The notes under the pieces were generated by a model. It made no database searches and had not been told where the DNA came from. It saw only the letters and a program-made list of their open reading frames with translations. Below are positions 40,732-50,485 of a DNA stretch of 64,000 bases, in pieces. How positions within the stretch are numbered: position 1 is the stretch's first letter; each line of letters starts with the position of its first letter. The DNA lies in assembly GCA_963765585.1 (NCBI GenBank), contig CAVXXB010000008.1, positions 434,001 to 498,000 of the forward strand. Reading direction: 5' to 3'. Made by a program: the position numbers and the translations under genes. This stretch comes from CAVXXB01 sp963765585 (GTDB lineage Bacteria > Calditrichota > Calditrichia > JAJRVZ01).

Positions 40732-41520
40732 TTAAACTAATAAAAATGCCAGTCCCGCCATGAATGCTCCTATTATCGTAATAAGCACGTAAAAGATGAA
40801 AATTTTAATACCTAATAGTGATTTAAATATGTATAGCGTTTCAAGTTTGGTCGCTGGTCCTGCGATAAAAAAAGCCAGCACAGCACCTTTGTTCATGCCC
40901 ATATCACTGAGCACTTCAACAAATGGAATAGCTGCTCCACCGCAGCTGTAAAATGGAACACCAAGCGCAATACCAACTAAAAGGCTTCCTGTGATTTGCT
41001 GCCCCAGAATTTCCTTAATGAACTCTGGAGATATTAATGCTTTTACAAGTGCGCTAATCAAAAGTGCAAAAGCAAAATATTTCCCAAAAAACATCAATCC
41101 TGCATTAAGCTCCTGAATAAAGGACCTTTCAGGTCTGTCCGGTCTCCTTTGTATGGGTAATGAGGATGCCATCCTTTTAAAAAGATACAATGAAATATAT
41201 CCGCCGGTGATGGCAATAATAAAAGCTGCAACCGTACGCCAAAGTGCAATATCCCATCCCAGCTGCGTAAATGTAAGGAAAAACACGCTTGGATTAATTA
41301 ATGGCGAAGCGATTACAAATGCGATCACTGCTGCAAAAGAAACACCAAATGGAATAAATGACAAGCCAATTGGAACCGCAGCATACGTTGGTAATGGTGA
41401 GATAATACCCAGCAGCGCTGCTGCTAAAATGGCAATCCCGCTGTTTTTAACTTTAAGGATTATGCCCCTTTTCTTGGTGATCCGAATAAGCCATACATGA
41501 ATAAATATGCTAATCAACAC
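40732..41520 (-). CDS. Permease of the ArsP/DUF318 family
   Basis: At least 262 residues, about eight membrane helices. The family signature GVPFYSCGGAAIPF and the second half FFIAGPATKLETLYI are present; an earlier similar half reads FVIASPLINPSVFFLT. Relatives export organoarsenicals or are linked to metal and thiol compounds. The start is uncertain: GTG at 41520 sits inside the first helix, and the frame stays open back to the stop of the upstream gene (41662) without an ATG (ISDIYYYIVDQLKG, IKIAPYV). An ATG at 41656 would serve if one base were changed in the T6 run at 41639-41644. It is the only permease among secreted T9SS proteins. Confidence 0.8.
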   Translation of the reverse strand: MLISIFIHVWLIRITKKRGIILKVKNSGIAILAAALLGIISPLPTYAAVPIGLSFIPFGVSFAAVIAFVIASPLINPSVFFLTFTQLGWDIALWRTVAAFIIAITGGYISLYLFKRMASSLPIQRRPDRPERSFIQELNAGLMFFGKYFAFALLISALVKALISPEFIKEILGQQITGSLLVGIALGVPFYSCGGAAIPFVEVLSDMGMNKGAVLAFFIAGPATKLETLYIFKSLLGIKIFIFYVLITIIGAFMAGLAFLLV

Positions 41521-41661
41521 ATATGGGGCAATTTTAATAAATATCTCAAAATAGGATTCAATAATCCTTAGGGTATAAGTTCCTTTGAGCTGATCTACAA
41601 TGTAATAATATATATCACTAATTTTCAGGCCTTCCTTCTTTTTTACCCAAGACCATTGAGC

Positions 41662-44085
41662 CTATTTCATTAGAATAAATTTTTTTGTCTCAGTAAAATC
41701 CCCTGTTATTATTCTATAATAATATATTCCGTTGGATAGATTTTTTCCATCAAATTCCACTTGGTAAGTACCTTGTTGTTTTTTTTCATTAACCAATGTT
41801 ATAATCTCTCTTCCCAGCAAATCAAATACTTTTATAGAAACAAAACTTCCAACAGGAATTGAATATTTAATTTTTGTAGTTGGATTAAATGGATTCGGAT
41901 AGTTTTGGTGCAATACGAACATATTTGGTATAATGTTAGTAGATTCATTGAGTGAATTTATTCCTTCATCCACTCTAAGTTCATCGATATTGCTACCACT
42001 TAAGCCAATTGCGGTGAGTCTGATGATATTCTCCCCGGCATTCAATGATTGAGTGGATGAAACCTCTTCCCAGTTGGTCCAGGCGCCAGTTGCAGGAAAC
42101 TTTAATGACGCTTCTTTAATAGTTTCATTTACTTTTAATTCAAGGGGGCGGGGCCAGCTGTCATTTGCATACCTGAATATCAGGTTATAACTGCCCGAAG
42201 ACGGCACATCAACCGTCCATTCAATGAAGTCATTGTACGGATTTTTATAAACCAAATATCCCGATCCATGATAGCCTGCATAATTTGCTGAAAATGTCGC
42301 TCCATTATACACAGCATCTTCTGACTGGTAAATCGTAGTAAATTCCTCATAGCTTGCTGTTATCGTTGCAGCGGCTTCGCCCAGATGTAATGTGGTGGAA
42401 GATGCCTGAATATCAACAATAGATGGAGTTCCGGAATCAATCACCCATTTATCGAATTTCATATTTTCAGGAGGGGAATCCGCCATAATTGAAACCTTTT
42501 CGAAAGGATAATAATCACCTGTACCACTTCCGTTATTTACCAATAAGGGAAGCTTGTCACAATTGCCTTCAACTACCCCACAGCCGCAATTGCCCGGCTC
42601 TGTCTTATTCGGATCATCGGGACAGTAATCAGTTGCTTCTACAGTTACTGTAGTCGTGCTAAATGCATTTAAATCAATTTTCGTATCAATAATGTGAAAA
42701 TTATCCCCGTCAAATTCCTGTGTGATGGTGCCGTTTGAAACCGCATATAGAACATCCTTGGGTAAAACAAAACGTACCCTGGCATCTTCAATGAGAAAGT
42801 TAAATTTATTAACAATAGTTGCCGTATTATTTGCATTGCTTCCGTTATTTTCGTTTGAATAACTCAGTTTAAGTTTGCTGGTACTCCAATTCTGGTCAAC
42901 TTCCAGACTCGGATGACCCGAATATGAATTTCCTACCGTTGAGAATGTGCCATCATTGAGATTGATCTTATATAAATTAAATGGTGCGCCCGTAGTACCA
43001 TTTTTAAGACCTGCTGCTGTATAGATTATTGGGTTTCCGTCAATAGAATATGGATTCGTTGTATAGCGGTGAATATGTCCGCCAATCATTAATTTAAAAG
43101 ATTTTCCCACTGACTTAAATGAGTTATAAATAAGCGGTACGCCGTCCTGAGGAATATGAAAATAGGCAATCCTCATATTTCCGCCACCGACACTATTTAT
43201 CCAATCTACGGCTTTGTCAATTTGCCATTGAAAATTAGGAGCACTTCCGTCAGACGGGCACCAGGAATTATTTATACCTACAAAGCGGGCACTGTTATAT
43301 GTAAAATTGTGATATTGAAGTCCAAATAAGTCATTCCATGCACTTGCCGCATTTTTCATAGTCACATCATAACTATGATGGGTAGGTGTATCATGGTTTC
43401 CGGGAATCATAAATAGAGCTGCAGATGTTAGTTCCTGCATTCCCCTAACAAAACTTGATCCATGCATAAAATCATTTAATCTTGATTGATTTAAACCCGG
43501 ATCAATTGGAGTTTGCCAGTAGGAATCGCCGGTTTCAATAAATATTTCAGGAGCAATAATATTGGCAATATCTATCACTACGGTTTGATCTTTATAGAGA
43601 ATACCCTCGGTATTTTTACTGGCTTCCCATCTGTGAGGATCAGAAAAATGCATAAGATAAAATGTGCTTTTATAGTCTTTAATAACCTTTACCGATGCTA
43701 ATGATGATTTTGTGCCGGCTGAAGTATTTAAAATAAGGTTATACTTGTCTGCAGGTGCATCGGCAGGTACGGTAACCGTGATTCTTGTATTATACGTATT
43801 GCCGGACCACCCGTCGTATTCCCAGTTACCATTTTCAACACTGAAGGAGGAGATAACGGAGTTATACGGACCCTCCAATATTACTGAATTGATGGTTTGA
43901 CCACTATCACCATCAAACCAGACTTCAAAGGATTCACCGACTTTTACAATGGCAGTTGTAGCCCGCCAGGGATAAATGATCTGAGCGCACCAGTTGTTCG
44001 TTGCAAAGAAGGTGAGAAAAAGTAAAATCATAAATCCGGTTTTACGACTTGTTTTTGATCCGGACATACTTTTTATTTTTTTCAT
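41662..44085 (-). CDS. Secreted metallophosphatase with CBM6-like module and T9SS tail
   Basis: 807 residues, intact. Signal peptide to about 34. An Ig-like domain (about 35-130: YPWRATTAIVKVGESFEV) precedes a calcineurin-like phosphoesterase (about 140-380) with all metal-binding motifs: FSDPHRWE, ETGDSYW, IPGNHDTPTH and GGHIHRYTTNP. A divergent InlB-type repeat lies near 520-580 (NNGSGTGDYYPFEKVSI). A CBM6/CBM35-like module covers about 583-710 (YQSEDAVYNGATF, GYHGSGYLVY, GSNIDELRVDE). The T9SS tail (NYPNPFNPTTKIKYSIP, ending KKFILMK) closes it. The substrate is unknown; phosphomonoester or diester groups on a glycan are plausible. It is the template for the broken copy at 32182-34710. Confidence 0.9.
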   Translation of the reverse strand: MKKIKSMSGSKTSRKTGFMILLFLTFFATNNWCAQIIYPWRATTAIVKVGESFEVWFDGDSGQTINSVILEGPYNSVISSFSVENGNWEYDGWSGNTYNTRITVTVPADAPADKYNLILNTSAGTKSSLASVKVIKDYKSTFYLMHFSDPHRWEASKNTEGILYKDQTVVIDIANIIAPEIFIETGDSYWQTPIDPGLNQSRLNDFMHGSSFVRGMQELTSAALFMIPGNHDTPTHHSYDVTMKNAASAWNDLFGLQYHNFTYNSARFVGINNSWCPSDGSAPNFQWQIDKAVDWINSVGGGNMRIAYFHIPQDGVPLIYNSFKSVGKSFKLMIGGHIHRYTTNPYSIDGNPIIYTAAGLKNGTTGAPFNLYKINLNDGTFSTVGNSYSGHPSLEVDQNWSTSKLKLSYSNENNGSNANNTATIVNKFNFLIEDARVRFVLPKDVLYAVSNGTITQEFDGDNFHIIDTKIDLNAFSTTTVTVEATDYCPDDPNKTEPGNCGCGVVEGNCDKLPLLVNNGSGTGDYYPFEKVSIMADSPPENMKFDKWVIDSGTPSIVDIQASSTTLHLGEAAATITASYEEFTTIYQSEDAVYNGATFSANYAGYHGSGYLVYKNPYNDFIEWTVDVPSSGSYNLIFRYANDSWPRPLELKVNETIKEASLKFPATGAWTNWEEVSSTQSLNAGENIIRLTAIGLSGSNIDELRVDEGINSLNESTNIIPNMFVLHQNYPNPFNPTTKIKYSIPVGSFVSIKVFDLLGREIITLVNEKKQQGTYQVEFDGKNLSNGIYYYRIITGDFTETKKFILMK

Positions 44086-44213
44086 TTTGTATTACTGTCC
44101 AATTGATGGTTCATTCATTAAAATGTTAGTGGTAACTTTGATCATCTTTAAATTTTTACACCGATTGCAATTAAAAACCCCATATCCCCATTCAGGGGAG
44201 GACGGGACAATAA

Positions 44214-46566
44214 TTATTTGATTAAATTCATTTTATAGCTTCTGACGAACGAGCCATTGTTATCCATGACACGAATTATATAAATATACATTCCGCTGGC
44301 GAGATTCGTGCCATCAAATTCTACCTGGTAAGTACCTTGTTGCTTTCTTTCATTAACCAATGTCATAATCTCTCTGCCCAGCAAATCATATACTTTTAAA
44401 GAAACAAAACTTCCCATTGGAATTGAATATTTAATTTTTGTTGTTGGATTAAACGGATTCGGATAGTTTTGCTGCAAAGCAAAACTGTTTGCTCTGTCAT
44501 TGTGGATTTCATCTATTATCGTTGTTCCATCATCTCTCGCAGAAACTCTGATTTCATCTAAATAAATGTCATCTTCATCATCGCTGGCATAACAACGAAA
44601 GCGGATACGCGTCTTATTAGTCAATGTATACCCGCTTATGGTCACGGAATCTGAATAAAACATATCATTATCAAAGTCCACACCGCTTATCCATGTTTTC
44701 ACTGTCGTATAGCTGCTGCCGCCGTTGGTGGATATCTGTAACACAAAATTTTCATCCGCTTCCATGCTGACAGACTTTATACCAGAATTCAACCAGAACT
44801 TCATTATAACCAGTTAATACCAGATCGCTTGTTGTAACCAGTGATGTGCTGGTATTACTCTCAAGATTAACAGAGTAAAAACCCTGATGGGCATGCTCAG
44901 TGGAATCTACTTTGCAATCGTCGCCGCCATCTTTCCAGTTACCATAGCTGTCACCTTCAAAATCATCATAGATGATCTCAATAAAACTAGACGCTTCAAG
45001 ACTATCAGTTGTCGCTGATGCTTCGTTTGAATAACCGGAATTGCCAGCGGCATTGTATGAAATGATACGGTAAGTATATTTTGTAGAAGGAGTCAGGCCT
45101 GTATTATCATATGAGGTGACATTTTCGCCCACAGTGGCAATTTCAACATATGAACCTGTGGTTTTTCTTTCAATTTTAAATCCCAATTCATCACTGGCAT
45201 TATCCGTCCAGTTCAGACTAATTTGACGGGAAGAAACTGTATTGGCGGCAAGATTGCCAGGATCGGCAGGTGGTGTTATGGTCTGAATTTCACAGTATTT
45301 TTGCTGACACCATTTAATTAAAGAATCTGCGCAGTTAAATTCAATTACTGTTATTGTGTTTGACTGATCCCCTTTATTCAAAACAGGTGCATTTTCTCCT
45401 GCCGGATGATAAACAGTTATATTGCAATCGGTTGCTGTATAAATATTTACATCCCGGCTAACATTATCATAGCAGACAACAGATCCGGTAATACCTGTAA
45501 TTGGATAGCCTGCTTCGGCACTTAATCCACCGGCATAACTTGAAGTAGAACCATCATTTCGCTGTCCCAGGTTTCCCCAGGCAACAATATCGACTTCATT
45601 ATTTTCTATAATACTGTTAGGCCGCTTGTTTCTGAAAAACACGCCTTGCATTCTGTTATTATAGGTTATCGCCTGAATATAATTGTTCCTTACCGTGCCG
45701 CCTTCACCGCTCGTACTCGAAATATCAAAACTGAATCCTGAGCGATCATTATCATAGGCTTCACAGGCATAAAATTTATTGCCCTCTATAGCTTCTCCCA
45801 GATCAGTCGGAGTACCAGAACCATCTATACGAACAAACATTCCAAATCCGGGACCCTGGTTTCTTCTGCCAATACATCGGTAAAATTCAGAGTTGCGGCA
45901 CTTGGGTGTCCATCCGTCACTCCAACAATCCTCAGCGATGCAATCATACCATTTGTTATAATCACCTTTGTCGGTCAGGCCATTGCCGGACATATTAAGG
46001 CTTACACCGGCAAATGATCCGATAAGATTGCGGCATTCATTACCGTTACATCCCGGACCAAGCGTAAAACAATCATCTGATGCATCTGTAATAACCATAT
46101 CATGAAATTTGGAATTCGTAACATATACAAAGTTTAGAAACCGCACGCCATGTTTGGAGTTATTTGCAGAATTTCCATAATAGGTACCGCCCGACATATC
46201 AATGTTTGTGGCACCACCGGATTTTTCTGAAATTCCGGTATGCTGCCTGGCGTCAATACCTCTCGTCGTATCTACATAACCTACCTCATCAAGTACTGCA
46301 TCATTCCCTAAGGTCAGAGTTCCGTCGAGAATCCAGGAAAAATCAGATGGCAGATATATCGTCCCGCCGATTACAAAGTCCCCGTTTAATCTAAGTGTGT
46401 CGCCATCTGCCAGACTATCCAGCGAAGTCTGAATCAGATTGGCATCATCAGAAGTTTCCGAAGGAACAATAATTATTTCAGTTGAAAACACCTGATTAAA
46501 AATCAGAAAGAGTAAAATCGGCGTAATAATTCGTACTTTAAAATTCATTTTTTGATTGGTTTTCAT
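44214..46566 (-). CDS. Right-handed beta-helix protein with fibronectin III and T9SS tail, frameshifted
   Basis: About 783 residues when joined. GAGG upstream of the ATG; signal peptide to about 28. A parallel beta-helix fold covers about 40-410, with pectate-lyase-like turns (NNSKHGVRFLNFVYVTNSKF, DASDDCFTLGPGCNGNECRN, NNYIQAITYNNRMQGVFFRN). A fibronectin III domain follows (about 425-515). A DDFEGDSYGNWKDGGDDCKV module is nearly the same as one in the GH71/99-like gene at 54144. The frame changes at about 44766-44777: the paralogue reads WYKAVSMET, here WYK then SVSMEA. The tail has NYPNPFNP but ends atypically (RSYKMNLIK). Likely a polysaccharide lyase, epimerase or binding protein; catalytic residues cannot be assigned. 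Confidence 0.82.
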
Positions 46567-46592
46567 GGTTACCTCGAATATTTGTTCTTCTA

Positions 46593-48125
46593 TTATTCTG
46601 TTCGATTTATCGCGCTGGCGGCACGTTGTTCTGCCTTTGCCAAACTGGTGCGCAGCTTCTCGACAATATTAATATAATCCGGAGAGTGGATAAGGTTTAT
46701 GTGCTCACTGGGATCGTTCTCCAGATCATAGAGTTCTTCCCCCCTTTTGGCCACAGTGTATATCGCCAGCGGTCGGTTCGAATGGCCTTGCCTAACTTTA
46801 TGAGTGGTTTTTCATATTGATCCGGCGCATTTTTTCCAAGCCTTAAATTACCCCGTCTGACAACCGTATAGGCGATATCCTTACCCGGACTAGCGGGATC
46901 ACGCAGCATCGGAACCAGGCTGCGACCTTGCAGGTCGCCGGGCGGTTCGACGCCACATAGTTCGGCAATTGTCGGATAGAGATCCACGAGTTCGACAAGT
47001 CCTTCGCTGGAAGAACCGGGTTTTGTCTGCCCGGGCACCCGGATCACAAAAGGTACCTTGTCACAGGTCTCGAACAACATGACCTTGCCCCACATAAAAT
47101 GATCGCCAAGTTGGTATCCGTGGTCGGATACAAGAATAATAACTGTGTCCTCCCAATGACCGCTAGTTTTTAGAGTTTCAAAAATCAAGTCGATCTGTGC
47201 ATCGATAAAGGATATGCAGGCATGATATGCCTGAGTATACTCACGACGTAATGAATCATTTTCCACCCCGAACTCGAAGTCGAAGCGTTCATAGCGTTTT
47301 GTCATGGCCTCCGCAGGGGCCTGCTGCCAAAAGTCAGCTGGTGGTGATGAGAACACCAGATCCTTTTTAGGATACATATCAAAGTACGCATCGGGTGCCA
47401 GAAAAGGGCCATGTGGTTTATGGATACCGCATGCCATAAAGAACGGCTTCTCACCATGACTCCTGTTTTTTAGCCACGACACTATTTGCCGGGCATTCTT
47501 ACCATCCTTATGCTGTTCGTCGCGCAGGCCCGTTGGTCCATAGCCCGGTTTCTGACCACGAGTTTGCGGTGCGATGGTAGGATAGAATTCTTCCCATAGC
47601 TTCTTTGATTCGCCAGATTCAATCGAACCGTGTTTTGCTTCAAAGGCCTCACGGATCGGCGTCACCATTGGCATTTCCTCATTCTCGAAACCGGAGGAAT
47701 TCATTCCAGGCCACTGCCCCGGGTTCGACCTTTGTGTTGTGAAATACCTTGCCGACTGAGCCGGTCCAATAGCCGGCTTCCTTAAAAAGTTGCGGCATTG
47801 AAATGCTTCCGGGTCGCGATTGACGAATGTCGGTGTAGTTATCAATGACACCGGTCGACTCGGGATATAGTCCATAAAGAAAGGAAGTTCGCGACGGATT
47901 ACATACCGGATACTGGCAATAGGCCCGGTTAAAGCTCATTCCGGCGGCGGCCAACTCATCGAATGCCGGCGTGCGAATATGCGGATAACCCGATGTGGAA
48001 ACGTGTGTATTCAAATCATCACAAATAATCAGCATAACATTGGGTCTGGATTGAGCTGTAACCGATGAACTCACTGATAAAGCAAAAATTATAATGGCGG
48101 CAAGCATTTTAATCGTTTTTTTCAA
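46593..48125 (-). CDS. Iduronate-2-sulfatase-like sulfatase, two frame breaks
   Basis: About 510 residues if repaired. TTG start at 48125 is chosen because GGAG lies 9 bases upstream. Signal peptide to about 24 (SSVTAQ). The N-terminal half has VMLIICDDLNTHVS and formylglycine motif CNPSRTSFLYGLYPES, as in the iduronate-2-sulfatase-like group. Break 1 (about 47698) joins AWNEF to SGFENEEMPM. The second frame has ACGIHKPHGPFLAP and LVSDHGYQLGDHFMWGKV. Break 2 is in the C run 46739-46744: seven bases instead of six would give the standard ending GEELYDLENDPSEH and the stop at 46593. The breaks cancel. A uronate 2-O-sulfate substrate is suggested by family only. Confidence 0.87.
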
Positions 48126-48277
48126 GATAAAAATCTCCAAGTGTTGTATATTGAGCCACCTTTTGCTAAATCCACGAATTACCTATTCTCTTTCTTTAAT
48201 AGTATCAATTTCGTTATTCTTTCTTTTACATGACCGATAATCCGGGAGTGATTAATCTGTCAATAAATTGAAAAGAT

Positions 48278-50371
48278 TTAATCTAATATGACAAGCCCAT
48301 AATCAGATAGCTGTTCAATAGTAATACCCAGGATCCCCTGTTGCTGGTTTAATTGTATATCCAGTTCTTCAGTTTCCTTACCCGGGGCTAACCATCTGCA
48401 CTTACTAGGATTGATTTCATTAAGTTTGATATGGATGGGTCCAACGGGAACAGGCTCATCGAGTGGTATCGAACCGCTACCGTTTACCAGGTGAATGATA
48501 GTTTTGGTGCCGCTACGATAGGCAGTTATATTTACTGTTTCGGGAACATTTGGATCGATGATTCTCCGAGATTTTAATTGGCCAAAAACTAATTGCTCAA
48601 GTATATCTCTATAATCGGGCAAATCATTGTTCCACATCATTGTTCCGAAAGAACCGCTAAAATAACTGATTCTCCCCTTGGCTTTATCCACGGAAAAAAG
48701 GATTGGCAAATCACCCTTTTCCAGAAGTGGAAATGCTTCTGGCACCCAATTTCCGCTGCCTGGAGATGGGCTGTTATAATACAATATCTCAGCTCCGCCA
48801 CGAGGAATGACCCGGCGCAGATCGATATTCAGAATCATAGCCGCTGGCAGGGTTGAATTGTTAGGTTGCCCGGAGACTGCATAAGCGCAAGTATATGGGT
48901 CTCCAATTTGTTCTATTCCAAGAAATTCAGTCCATTGAGCTGATAAAGTTATAGGCTGGGAAAGCATCAAAAATTATCAAGTGCCCGCCGGATTCAACAA
49001 ATGCTTGTAGAATTTCTGCCTGTTCTTTCTCAAATACTTGAAGGGATGGAACAATTATGGTATGATGTTTCTCGTTTAGATCTTCAGTCAAACGGTGGGC
49101 TAATATGATCTCAAAAAGCGCATGTTTTTTTACCAGAGCGCGATACAAACCCAGCATTTCATTCCTGTAAGAAAGTGCATTGATTCCATTTGTATTTTTC
49201 CCCGGCCAGACCAGGGCAATGGGTGCAATTCTCTTACTCCCTGTCATGAATGTTTCACATCTTTCCATGAATTTGAAGGGTACAGCAATCATAGAGGCTG
49301 TGCGCGGATCAGGCATATTGCCCATCAATCCGTAGTTGGAGCTTTAATACCAGCATTATGGGCAAAGGCCTGGTAGCAATCCAGATGGTAATTACCCATC
49401 GGTTTAAGAGTTAATTTTCCTTTTTTATGACCTACTTTGAGGTTTGTAACAGGAAGTCCTGATTCCGTTGAATTCGATGCATGACTCCAGTCCGCTGAAA
49501 GTGAACTCCACCAGCACATTTTATGTCGTTCATGATCCTTTGGCTCTCCTGCAGTGGAAAGAAGATTGGTATAACTACCTGCCAAAAGTTCGTGATTGAA
49601 ACCACCTCCTTCTGCCCATCCTGGACTCTCTGGGCTGTTAATCTCAGCCATAAATAGTGCATCGGGATTATAGCTTTGGATAATACGCTGGTACTCTTTC
49701 ATGTGTAATGCAAGGTGCTCTTTGCGCCACTGATTTTGCGCCTCAGGATTTTTTGGAATATTGAATTTCTCCATGGTTTCCCTGGTAAATTGTTTTTCCT
49801 GGAATCCGGGGGAATTCAAATGCACACCATCTAGCTCATAGCCGGAAAAAACCTCATGCAGAACCTTTAATGCAAATGCGTCATTTCGATACCCGCCGAG
49901 AAGGCGGGTACGAAAAAAGCGTACTTCGATTGCAGAATGTTTTTCAACCGGCATCCCTTTCTCATCAATGTAAAACCATTCCGGTCGCTCATTGAAAACG
50001 TCCTGGTTTGCGATGCTGAAATCAAGCCTTGCGATGACACGGAGGTTCGATTGTTTTGCTTTTTCAATAACCTCCTTCAACAGATCCCGATTTCCCATAT
50101 GCGGGCTTTTCTTGTGATATGGTACTTTTGTATTATAAAAAGCAAAAGGACCACCGACACTGAATACAATAGCTTCAGCATGAATAGCCATGCAATCTTG
50201 TATAAATTTATCAACATCAAGATCTTCAGCCTCAAGTTCGCGCATGTTGGGATGATAAATCCGAAGTGGCCTGTTCTTCCACCATGGTGTGCTATCCGGT
50301 TGAGCTGACAACCCGGACATCATGACGAGCAGAATAAGGAGATGATGCATATTCCTTGAAATACAATTCAT
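48278..50371 (-). CDS. GHL6-type glycoside hydrolase with beta-galactosidase trimerisation-like domain, two frame breaks
   Basis: About 697 residues if repaired. Signal peptide to about 23 (MSGLSAQ). The N-terminal 330 residues resemble hypothetical glycosyl hydrolase 6 (GHL6): AEAIVFSVGGPFAFYNTKVP, RVIARLDFSIANQDVF, ERPEWFYIDEKGMP and LDGVHLNSPGF. The middle (about 370-510) looks like a GH42 trimerisation domain (HTIIVPSLQVFEKEQAEIL, FVESGGHLIIFDAF). Break 1 at about 49330 joins GIKAPTT to GLMGNMPDP (one base missing). Break 2 at about 48950 joins FDAFPA to ITLSAQWTEF (one extra). A palindrome at 49881-49914 is read in frame (FFRTRLLGGYRND) and looks inserted. Specificity is unknown; relatives include fucosidase- and galactosidase-like enzymes. 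Confidence 0.75.
49881..49914. repeat. Palindromic repeat inside the GHL6-type coding region
   Basis: TCATTTCGATACCCGCC-GAGAA-GGCGGGTACGA forms an 11-bp stem with one bulged base. The TCATTTCGA opening is like that of REP units in spacers of many genomes. It encodes RFFRTRLLGGYRND in the host frame without a stop. Confidence 0.6.
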
Positions 50372-50485
50372 TCTTTAATCTCTTTTAGTAGTCTTTTCTT
50401 TGTTATTCTAGCCGATTCACTATTGCGCCTGACGAAAGGTTCTATCTCTTTATAATGAATTCCGGATAATTGCCTTATTAAAAAT

